DNA of 64,000 nt. It comes from Chersky-299 sp963749535. Its GTDB lineage: Bacteria; Actinomycetota; Thermoleophilia; RBG-16-64-13. This document shows positions 1 through 8,011 of the stretch, piece by piece. Under the pieces are notes generated by a model. The model saw only the letters and a program-made list of their open reading frames with translations. It was not told where the DNA came from and searched no databases. The position numbers and the translations under genes are program-made. Location: contig CAVVNF010000012.1 of assembly GCA_963749535.1 (NCBI GenBank), positions 1 through 64,000 of the forward strand, written 5' to 3'. How positions within the stretch are numbered: position 1 is the stretch's first letter; each line of letters begins with the position of its first letter.

Positions 1-350
1 AGATTGCGCCTGTTCGTCAGGCACGATTGCGCCACTGGAGGTCAGATGGGCCCCTTGGCCAGCTTCACCACGATGCCCACCGGACCCGTCGCCTGCGACG
101 ATGCGGCCATCCTGGAGGCCTGGGGAGCGCGCTCGCCCGCGGCCGCCGACGACGTAGGCGACGCAGCCGCCTGGCCGCCCGCCCACGTGACTCCCAGGCT
201 GCCGATGAATCAACGCCGAAGCCAGAAGGGCGCCCGTCAGCACCTTGGCCGCTACAGGCCACACGCCTCCGACCTCTGGCCCCAAGCTCGGGAGAAGAAG
301 TTCGGAAAGCCTGCCGGCACATGGTCCTGAAGCTTCTTGTTCGTACTCAT
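1..350 (-). CDS. Partial, frameshifted exported protein running off the left edge
   Basis: An ATG at 350 follows a very good ribosome binding site (GGAGGT, three bases upstream) and opens with MSTNKKLQ. The frame then stops after about 30 codons. Neighbouring frames continue with a hydrophobic stretch (AAKVLTGALLASALI, about 245-200) that looks like a signal-peptide core, and near the edge with VGIVVKLAKG followed, after another shift, by HLTSSGAIVPDEQAQ. I infer one secreted protein broken by at least two indels, with most of the gene outside the window. No family is recognisable. The good start site argues that a real gene begins here. Confidence 0.35.
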
Positions 351-702
351 GCTACCTCCATGGCCAAGGCGGCAATGTGCCACATCACCGCAACATCGTC
401 AACCGTTTGGTGCCCGTCGATACTATGACCCATTCATCGACAGAATCCCTTGTCTGCTTGAAACTGTTTCCCACGATGGAACTGCGTTTCCGAAAGCGTC
501 CTGTGGGACGGCCGGTTCCGGGAACCGACGCATATCGCGATTGAATGCGATCTCCTTGAGGCTTGCCGGAACTCGGCTCTGCTCGGCGACCATGAGCCGG
601 CTATCCTGACTGAGGTATATGTCGTCGAGCAACAAGTCAACATCTCGAAAGACAAGGCCGCTGAGCAGCCTTCGTAGGAAGTGATCGCCCTGCCGGGCGT
701 AG
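351..702. other. Intergenic stretch, no gene seen
   Basis: Between the left-edge gene and the terminator of the large surface-protein gene. Short open frames exist on both strands (for example minus 423-635), but none has a convincing ribosome binding site or a recognisable protein. It may carry the promoter of the left-edge gene; I see no clear -35/-10 pair. Confidence 0.4.
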
Positions 703-734
703 AAAAAAGGGGGCCCGCCTGATGGCGGGCCCCC
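703..734 (-). terminator. Strong rho-independent terminator of the large SLH gene
   Basis: Read on the minus strand, an 11-bp perfect GC stem (GGGGGCCCGCC against GGCGGGCCCCC, 4-base loop) is followed directly by six T. It lies about 40 bases past the stop of the large SLH surface-protein gene and fits as its terminator. Confidence 0.85.
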
Positions 735-774
735 TCTCAGAGTCAGCTAGTGCTGTCCCTTGGGTAGACGGTGC

Positions 775-3700
775 CTACGGAACGATAAGCGTGACCGGGG
801 TGCCTGCGATGTCACCCGAGTCAAGCGGTGCCGCTGGGGTCATCGTCGATATAAGGAGTGAACGTGTAGGTACCGGCGACAGTAGGCGCGGGCGATATTG
901 AGCAAGTAGAGAATACCGTCCACCGTGCCCGCAGAGATCGTAAGCCGTGTAGCCGTACGGACCAGACAACCTTGATCGATACTTTGGCCGGAGCCGGGTT
1001 CCAAACGGGTCGCCCGTCTGGAACTTGATAGAGATGTAGGTGTTGCTCGTGGTCAGCGAGGTGACCCACGGACCAGCAGTCGTCGTGTCGTTCTCGCTCA
1101 GCCACATGTGGACCTGGCGTAACCGGCACCGGCGGGAAGACCCAGTTCTTGATCTGCGTGAACTGAGCGAACTGCGAGCCATCCGGCGCGTAGACCGTGA
1201 CGTTCACGATGTCGCTGAACTCGGTATCAGGCGCGAAATTGTCCGGCGAGAGATGTCATCCAGCACCAGCTCCACATTGGCGGCGCTGTCGAGGGACTCG
1301 GTGAAGTTGATCGACCATTGAGGGTGTAGCCCCAGGCCAGATCATCAGTCCGAGCCGGCCGTTGTCGTCCAGATCGGGTTGATCTTGACGTTGCTGTTCG
1401 TGTCGCCGATGCCGCTCGCGGTCTTGGCTGGTAGTCGAAAGCCAGAGCTGACACTGCTCATCCTGGCACTACCGATCGGTGTCGCGTCAGCGTTCTCGAA
1501 GTGGGCGTACGGATGGTAGGTGGGAACGGTGCCCGGGGTGGTGGTGCCTTGCTGCACGATCTGCCACTTCACCTTGTAGTCGGGCAGCGCGTTGCCGTAC
1601 TGGTCGAACACCTGGACAGCCAGGGTTTCCCGGTTGGGGTTACTGCCCACAGGGCTCGGCGGTGCTGCTGCCGACAGCCGGATCCACCGTTGTAACCACG
1701 AGTAGCTGTCATCGGAGCTGTCGCATCTTCTGGCGAGCCGCGTCGCAACCGCACCGGTGCCACCGGAGATGTTGACCGCGGAAGGACCGTGATGTAGCCT
1801 GCGCCACGGGTAGCCCGCCAGCTTGGAACGGGTTGAAGCCGGTAATCGACGCCACCAGCATGATCCGGGGACGCGCTGCTGTTTACCTGGCGGCGCCGGG
1901 ATGGTGACCGCGGTAGGAGCCGGTGAGCGGCGCCAAGGTAGTCGCGACGGGGTGATAGCTGGCGACTTGGTCAGTCGTGTAGTGACTGCCGCGATCGTGC
2001 CCGACCGTCGCTGCGTACCGCGGTAAGGTGACCGGGTAGACACCTGGAGTGGAGGTCGGTGTAGCCGGAGCCGTTGTGGGTGATGGTGATCGCTGACCAC
2101 CTCGCCAGCACTGTGATGTTGGCCGTCGCGGTCGCTACGTCGCTGGACCCGACCATGCGGTCGCCGTATGGTGACCGTGACCGTCGGAGCAACGGTGTAG
2201 CCGGTGCCACCGCGGTCACATGGATCTGTCACGATCGCAGTTATCGACCGTACCGACATCCCGACGGTCGCGTCGCGGACGCGCCCGCACCCGCACGGCC
2301 GGTATAGCGGTGACGGCCATGCCAACGTCGGCGGCGGTGTAGCCGGCGCCGCGGTCGGCGACGGTGAGGCGGTCACAGTGCCAGCTGGACGGTCGCGTGT
2401 CACGGTCGCTGGCCGCGGTGCCGACCCGTGGGCGCGGCGATGGTGACCGTGGCGCCCTGGCCGTGGTGTAACCGGTGAACGGCATGACGGGTCGGTGTAG
2501 CTGTTGCCATCAACGATGACGCCTGCCGTCGGCGTCTTCGCCGACGCGCTGAGTCAGCTCGTCCAAGGTGTGGTCACACCGAAGACCTTGTAGGTGGCCG
2601 TGCCGGTCGTGTCGGGCATCCCAGATCTTGTGGGCCAGTCGCGAACAGGAGTTGGCTCCATGCTGAGAGGCGTGCTCGCGTTGGCGGCACCGGTGCTCTG
2701 CGGGTTACCGGGGTAGTCGGCTACCGCGTAGACGTACTGGTCGCCTTTGACGTCGAGGTGACGGTGACGGTCGCCATCCCGTTGGCGTCGGTGACGGCGT
2801 CGTAGTGGTACTTGGTGCTGCCGTAGATCACATCGGTCCACGGAGCCGCAAAGCTCGTGATGCTGCCGACGAACTCGGGCATACCGTCCGTGCCTGCACC
2901 GAGCTCCTCGGGGAGCGGGGTGTTGGAATCGGGGAGTCCGCCAGATCGTCGGCGTCGCCGATGTTGTTGAAGAAGTCGACGCCTTTACCGGCCAGACCAG
3001 ACCAGATGACCAACGGGTCGTCAGTGTCGTTGTCGCTACCGGGGCCGGACGCCCAGTATTCACCGGGCTGCAGGGTGTCATCGGCGAAGCGGGTGACGTA
3101 GATGGATGTCGGTGACCGTCTGGTCGTAGTTCGACTCGCTTTCGGCGAGGTCGCATCACCGTCTGGACGGGCAGGTCCTGGCCGCGGGTTTATCCAGCAG
3201 GCCTAGGGTGCCGTCTTCGTTGATGATGGTAGCCGGCAGCGTTGAAGGCGCTGTCGCGGCTGATGACCAAGACTTGGTCGTCACGTAGGCTGACCCGTCT
3301 GGCAGAGGTTGAGTCGGTGGAGGTCCAGACCCACTTCACGCCGGAAACCTGCACGGTGAAGGTGTGGGGGGTGTTGACCGGGTTGCTCACCGGGGTGCCG
3401 ACGATCAGGTTGCCGTTGGAGTTGAGCCCATAGAGGCGTGCGTGAAGGCCACGCTGTCGATCTGGTACCACTGCTTGGTGGCGGTGTAGACATAGGCCGG
3501 CAGCGCCGGACTTGTCGAGCACTTTGGTCTCCACGATGGACTGGCCGGGCTCGCTCGAGTAGAGGGTGGCCGTGGCCGTGCCGGTGGCATCCGTCACCGT
3601 TTGCCGTTCTTGAGCTGGCCCACGCCTTGCACTGTCCATTCCACTTGGTAGCCGGGGATGGCGTTGCCGTACACGTCCACCAGCTTGAGGGTCGCCAGCT

Positions 3701-5475
3701 CATCCTCGCCGGTGTTGTCTTTGGCGCTCGCCAGGGTCAGCGGGCTGGCTCGAGACCGGCAGGGTATGGGGGATCCACTGCTTCAGCTGGAACTGATACT
3801 CATCCGGCTGCGGTTCCCAGTTGAGAGTGTGGTTGTCGTTGTGAAGGTCTCGTGGCTGAAGAGGTCACCCGGATACGGGTTGCCGGCGTAGGTGGCCACC
3901 GCCTGGGTGGGCGTGAAGCCGGTCACCTGCGAGGTGATGGTGATGGTGCTCATACCGTTGGCGTCGGTCGTGACCGCGGCGGTCTGGCCACCGGTGGCGA
4001 TGGTGCCGCCGTTGGAGATCGCGCTGATGCGTGCCGACCGAAGGCACCACACCTTTGTGCCGTGTGGAAGTCTGGTGACCAGACCACCGTCGCCCGGAAC
4101 GGCTTCGGGGTCATAGTTCGGCCAGGATCTCCAGGACAAGGTGACGGTGATGCCGGCCAGCGTCCGCGGCGACGAAGCCGCGTGCGTAGGATACCAGCGT
4201 AGGCCAGGTAGCCAGTGCACGATGAAGTCGTAGTTCCACTCGTACGTCGCCTCGTACTGTTGGCTGGCGTCGATGCCGTCATCCGGTTTGATGTTGGTCG
4301 GGATCGAACGGCGCCGTGGAGATGGCGTTGTACCAGTCTTGCGCGGCCGGTGGAGCGCGGTCCGGGACCGAAGACGGTCACCTGCACGGACCAGGTATGC
4401 GTGGTACCGGCGTTGTTCTGCGGCCGGGACGGCGCTGCCATCGGTGGTCGTGTCTCGTAGCCGGTGTTGGCAGCGTACGTGTAGACCTCGTCCAGCACCA
4501 GCCAGTAGTCGGTGGTGTAGACGGCGGCCAGGCCGTTCACATTGGCCGAGAGCCGCTGGGTACCGGGCTCGGTGGCCACGATCTGTACCGTCGCGTTACC
4601 AAGGCGTCGGTGAGGACGCCTCGCGAGGAGATGATGTTGCCGGTGTAGTACTCCTGCGAATAGATGGTGTCGAAGGTCACCAGCGCACCCGCCACCGGAT
4701 GGTTGTTGGCATCGGTGACGTTGAACGTGACCGTATGCGGCTGACCGATCAGGTACTCGTTCTTGTCGGTGCCCACCAAGGTAACGTGGGCCGGGTTGCC
4801 GTGCGGCGCGACGGCGTTCAGAGCTTCGGACCGGATGATCATAGCGGCCGCTTGGATACGCCATAGCAGGTCCGTGGGCCGGAACACGTCGTGCTGGTCC
4901 GGCGCCGTGATGCCCGAGGCAAACGCGAAGGCTACCTCGTTGTCGAGGTTCGGCGCGATCTTGCGGCATCGGTGAAGTGAGCCAAGAGCGCGGTCACCTG
5001 GGCCGAGGTGTATACGGTGGCGAGGTTGACACCATTAACCTTGGCAATGTAACGCGCCAGGATAGCCACGGCGTCTTGGCGGCTGATGGTGGCGTTAGGC
5101 GCGAAGGTGGTGGCGGTGACCCCGTTGATCATGCCAACCGCTACGGCGCCTTGGATGTAGCCATAGTACATGTTGGTCTTGGGGACGTCCGTGAAGGACG
5201 GTGTGGCCGCGATTCACCAGGTCGATCTTAAGGGCGGCATCAGCGAGCTTGACGAACTGAGCCCGCGTGACGTCTTGGTACGGCATCCACATGCCGTTGG
5301 GAAAACCGTTCGAGATCGACGAGACCTGATCTATGGTGACGTTGTAGGGGCCTACCACCGAACCGGCCAGATCTGGCCACTGGGACGGTTGGGCGGCAGC
5401 TACGGACGCCAAGCCCAAGATCAGGGCAATGGTGAGGACAGCCAGAATCGCGACCTTGAGGGTGCGCTTCTGCAT
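775..5475 (-). CDS. Giant SLH/Ig-like repeat surface protein, heavily frameshifted
   Basis: A start ATG at 5475 with GGAGAGG upstream opens a classical signal peptide (MQKRTLKVAILAVLTIALIL ending ASVAAAQ). The next residues form SLH motifs: NGFPNGMWMPYQDVTRAQF, then MINGVTATTFAPNATISRQD, then a third around ITAPDQHDVFRPTD. The rest, followed by hopping among the three minus frames, is a string of invasin/Big_1-like Ig domains (for example TFNVTDANNHPVAGALVTF and DQYGNALPDYKVKWQI) plus GSGYT-type repeats near 1990-2480. The last frame ends in IAGTPVTLIVP before a strong terminator. Intact, it would be about 1,560 residues: an S-layer or cell-surface structural protein anchored by its N-terminal SLH domains. 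The frame breaks every 100-300 bases, far more often than elsewhere in the window. The sequence here is therefore either poor or the gene is decayed. Span is well supported; internal sequence is not. Confidence 0.7.
1985..2490 (-). repeat. GSGYT-type protein repeats within the surface-protein gene
   Basis: On the minus strand, units encoding G-S/T/A-G-Y-T followed by a beta-rich stretch (GTGYTVAPTVTVTI, GSGYTDLHSR, GAGYTAADVG) recur roughly every 100-130 bases. In DNA the plus strand repeats GGTGTAGCCGG followed by a GCC-like triplet near 2057, 2187 and 2337. Such repeats are common in surface and tail-fibre-like proteins. The same region is densely frameshifted, which suits repeat-induced assembly error. 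Confidence 0.55.
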
Positions 5476-5548
5476 GAGACCTCTCCTCTGTTCTTGTTTA
5501 TGCATAAGTAAATGGTTCTTGCCATTTCCTACGTTGTGCTGCAGTAGT

Positions 5549-5625
5549 GTAGGAAGAAGAACGATCACCTCCTTTCGCTTTAAGTCTCGCTGCCACGCCT
5601 ACCAACGCGGAAGCGGAAAACTCTG
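5549..5625 (-). repeat. 77-nt element, copy B (leader of the SLH surface-protein gene)
   Basis: Closely similar to 5794-5870 (roughly four-fifths identical by eye). On the minus strand it reads a hairpin CCGCG-TTGGTAGG-CGTGG, then GCGAAAGGAGGTGATC, a full-length Shine-Dalgarno match, then CGTTCTTCTTCCTAC. It lies about 75-150 bases upstream of the surface-protein ATG at 5475. A GTG overlapping the GGAGGTG is in frame with that ATG without a stop. It looks like a structured leader RNA; no known riboswitch consensus matched. Confidence 0.6.
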
Positions 5626-5793
5626 CTGCGGCTGCGGTTGGCAAAAAGCCACGGCCGGAGCTGATATGAGACGCGCGAGAGTAATGCGCACGCCCTTTCG
5701 TCTGCACACTGGTTCCCCTTTGCTTACCCGAAATAATCAGATGGCACAAAGAGGCCAATGTGCAGGCTAAAAGGCGGCGTGCCTGTATAAAAA

Positions 5794-5870
5794 GTAGGAA
5801 GAAGAACGAATCACCTCCTTTCGCCTTGATCTCACTACCCGCGCCTACCAACGCGGAGTGGAAAACTCTG
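5794..5870 (-). repeat. 77-nt element, copy A
   Basis: Second copy of the element at 5549-5625, in the same orientation and about 245 bases further upstream. The hairpin stem is CCGCG/CGCGG here and CCGCG/CGTGG in the other copy, so one pair changes from G-C to G-U while the 8-base loop TTGGTAGG stays identical. That pattern fits a conserved RNA stem-loop. The Shine-Dalgarno-like AAAGGAGGTGAT is also kept, with one added T. A GTG in it would start only a 15-codon peptide. Confidence 0.6.
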
Positions 5871-5963
5871 TCACAGCCTCGGGCGGCAAGGGCCCGTGAC
5901 TGATGCAGACTGAAAAATTGAATAGCGCTGTCTATGGTCGCGGTTCCTTTCACAGGGGATTCC

Positions 5964-6992
5964 TTATGAGCCCGCGTTGATGGCCGTGACCACGGCGCCT
6001 TGAGCGGTGACGCGCACGTTGATGACAAAGCCGATGTCCTTTTCCGCCGTCACGCCTTGCCCATTCTCAACACGATCTTGGATCACCAAAGTCACGCGGA
6101 CCGAGTCGCCCGAGAGCGCCTGTTTGCCGGTGATCACGTAACCGAAAGGCGCCTTGAGAGACATGATCATCTGGGCGAGCGAACTCCGCGCGCTGGGATC
6201 GACCATCGCGTTCGCACCCGAAGTGTCGCCGGTGATGACTAGATTCGCGAGCCAGGCGGCCGCCGCGACAGCTGAACCCTCGCGTAGCTTGGCGGCATAC
6301 TGCTGCTCGCCGGTGGTGGTGGGCCCAGGCTGCGTGGTACTGGTGCCCGGCTGCGTGGTATTAGTGCCCGGTTGCGTGGTGCTAGGCGAGGTGGGATGAG
6401 TGCTCTCAGTGGTGCTGGATTGCGTGCTTTGCGTGGTGCTAGGCCGAGGTGCCGTCGTGCCCGGGCCGGGCTGCGTGGTGCTGGGCTGAGTAACGGGGGT
6501 GGTACTCGGCGTGGTAACGCTGGTACTGGGTTCGGTGGTGTTGGGCTGCGTGGTACTCGAAGAAAGCACGGAGGTCGTGGTGCTCGAACTGCCGGTGACG
6601 ACCACCGAAGAGGCCGCCTGGAAGGCTCCGGCTCCGTACGCGCCCAAAACCCCGGCGATCACCGCGACAAACGCGGCGGTGGAGACGATGGCCCAGCGCC
6701 AGCGGCGCACTGGCTGTACGTTTTGCTTGGCCTGAGCCGCGGCCGGCCGGACCGGGCGGCGCTCTAGCTCGCGTTGCAGGGAAACCCAACCGCGTTCCTT
6801 GGCGGCCCGAGAGACCTCCATCTGACCCAGCCCGGAGAGCTCACGAGCAAGGGCCGCGAACGAGTCATCGGGCGGCGTCACAGGGGTCCGGGGAGCGGGC
6901 TCGTGCTGCGCACCGAAGGTGGCAAGCGGCGTGCGCGAGTCGCGCTGGCCCTTGGCCGCCCTCCGTTTCTTGCTGAGAATGCGCTTAAACAT
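5964..6992 (-). CDS. Probable membrane anti-sigma factor with Ser/Thr/Pro linker
   Basis: 342 residues. The cytoplasmic N-terminal part (1-95) is basic and contains a short ERGWVSLQREL segment of the kind seen in anti-sigma N-domains. One membrane helix follows (about 99-121, AIVSTAAFVAVIAGVLGAYG), then a long extracytoplasmic linker of Thr/Ser/Pro repeats with TTQPGT units (about 130-230). A folded C-terminal domain (about 235-342, MVDPSARSSLAQMIMSLKAP) ends the protein. It lies 67 bases downstream of an ECF-type sigma-70 gene in the same direction, the usual layout of a sigma/anti-sigma pair. Function is inferred from topology and context; no zinc-finger HxxxCxxC motif is visible. Confidence 0.65.
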   Translation of the reverse strand: MFKRILSKKRRAAKGQRDSRTPLATFGAQHEPAPRTPVTPPDDSFAALARELSGLGQMEVSRAAKERGWVSLQRELERRPVRPAAAQAKQNVQPVRRWRWAIVSTAAFVAVIAGVLGAYGAGAFQAASSVVVTGSSSTTTSVLSSSTTQPNTTEPSTSVTTPSTTPVTQPSTTQPGPGTTAPRPSTTQSTQSSTTESTHPTSPSTTQPGTNTTQPGTSTTQPGPTTTGEQQYAAKLREGSAVAAAAWLANLVITGDTSGANAMVDPSARSSLAQMIMSLKAPFGYVITGKQALSGDSVRVTLVIQDRVENGQGVTAEKDIGFVINVRVTAQGAVVTAINAGS

Positions 6993-7059
6993 GGTTCATC
7001 AAGCGGTTTATTGCCGGAACGTCGGAAAAGTTACGGAAACCGTAGCGCCGGCGACCCAG

Positions 7060-7764
7060 CTAGAGCAGATCCAAGCCCTGTGGTCCCAGGATCCCCTTGA
7101 GGGTAGACAGGCCACGGAGCTGCAGTTGCTTGACTGCTCCCTCTGTACGGCCCACGGCAGCCGCCGTCTCGGCGAGGGAAAGAGCCAGCACGTAGCGCAA
7201 AGTGATGACCTCGCGCTGGCCATCGGGCATCTGTGTGAGCGCCCCGGCCACCCGCAACCTCAGATCCCGCTGCTCCGCCGTGGCATGAGGGCCGGCCGTA
7301 TCGGCGAGTAGCTCACCAGCCGCGTCGAGATTCACCGACGAAGGCTGGCGACCGTGCCCGCGCTGGAAGAACGCTATCTGTTTCTGGGCGATGCCGTAGA
7401 GCCAAGCGACGAAAGGCTTTCCCTCGTCGTGGTAGCGACTCAGACCCCGGATAATCCCCAGGAAAATCTGGCTGGTGACGTCCTCCGCTGCGGTAGGCGA
7501 ACCGAGCCGGAGCGTCACGTACTTGAAGATAGTGTCGTAATGAGTGCGATAGAGAGCCTCGATCGCCGAGGTCTCGCCGCGACACGCGGCTTCCACCAGC
7601 TTCCGCTCACGTTTGCGGACGGACTCCGGCACTTCGGCGTCGCTCAACGGCGCCGGCGCGGTAGGGATCGCGACGGCATCGAATGACGGCTCCTGATGAG
7701 AGCCGACCGCAGGGCCTGCAATGGACCCGCGTGGCCGTGCATCTGGGCGGGGAGACTTAGCCAT
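7060..7764 (-). CDS. ECF-type RNA polymerase sigma factor
   Basis: About 234 residues from ATG 7764 (MAKSPRPDARPRG); the open frame extends upstream, but the earlier codons look unlike protein. Region 2 is clear (LYRTHYDTIFKYVTLRL, EDVTSQIFLGIIRGLSRY, FVAWLYGIAQKQIAFFQR), as is region 4 (MPDGQREVITLRYVLALSLAE followed by the helix-turn-helix VGRTEGAVKQLQLRGL). A proline-rich N-terminal extension of about 60 residues precedes region 2. It is followed by a membrane protein that is probably its anti-sigma factor, and both sit among SLH cell-wall genes, which suggests a role in envelope gene control. Confidence 0.85.
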   Translation of the reverse strand: MAKSPRPDARPRGSIAGPAVGSHQEPSFDAVAIPTAPAPLSDAEVPESVRKRERKLVEAACRGETSAIEALYRTHYDTIFKYVTLRLGSPTAAEDVTSQIFLGIIRGLSRYHDEGKPFVAWLYGIAQKQIAFFQRGHGRQPSSVNLDAAGELLADTAGPHATAEQRDLRLRVAGALTQMPDGQREVITLRYVLALSLAETAAAVGRTEGAVKQLQLRGLSTLKGILGPQGLDLL

Positions 7765-8011
7765 CTTGCCCACTATGATAGACAATGAGGGCGATCGGAC
7801 CGACAGCGGCCACCTCATTACGTCGCGCACGGGCAGCGCCCCAACGCCTACGACGTGACCGCGCGGCGTCAACAGCTTCGCGATGCACAGAGTCGCTCTT
7901 CGGGCAGCCCCAACGTGAAATGTTTCTGGCTATAGGCCGCAAGACCTCTTCCGCCGGCAGCCAAGGCGTAGTCGATGGTGCTCGGGTCCCGGGATCGCAG
8001 GCCCGGAGCCG

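Noticed and set aside
4..635. Several open frames in the first 650 bases on both strands
   Set aside because: They overlap each other, lack ribosome binding sites and give low-complexity Arg/Pro/Ala peptides, except the minus-strand start at 350.
5560..5577. Fragment of a 16S rRNA gene (GATCACCTCCTTTC on the plus strand)
   Set aside because: Only the last 14 bases match, twice, in opposite sense to the flanking genes; no upstream 16S sequence. It is the complement of a strong Shine-Dalgarno.
5549..5870. Known riboswitch (for example c-di-GMP-I or c-di-AMP) as explanation of the duplicated element
   Set aside because: The conserved sequence blocks of those classes that I remember are not present; only a hairpin and an SD are shared between the copies.
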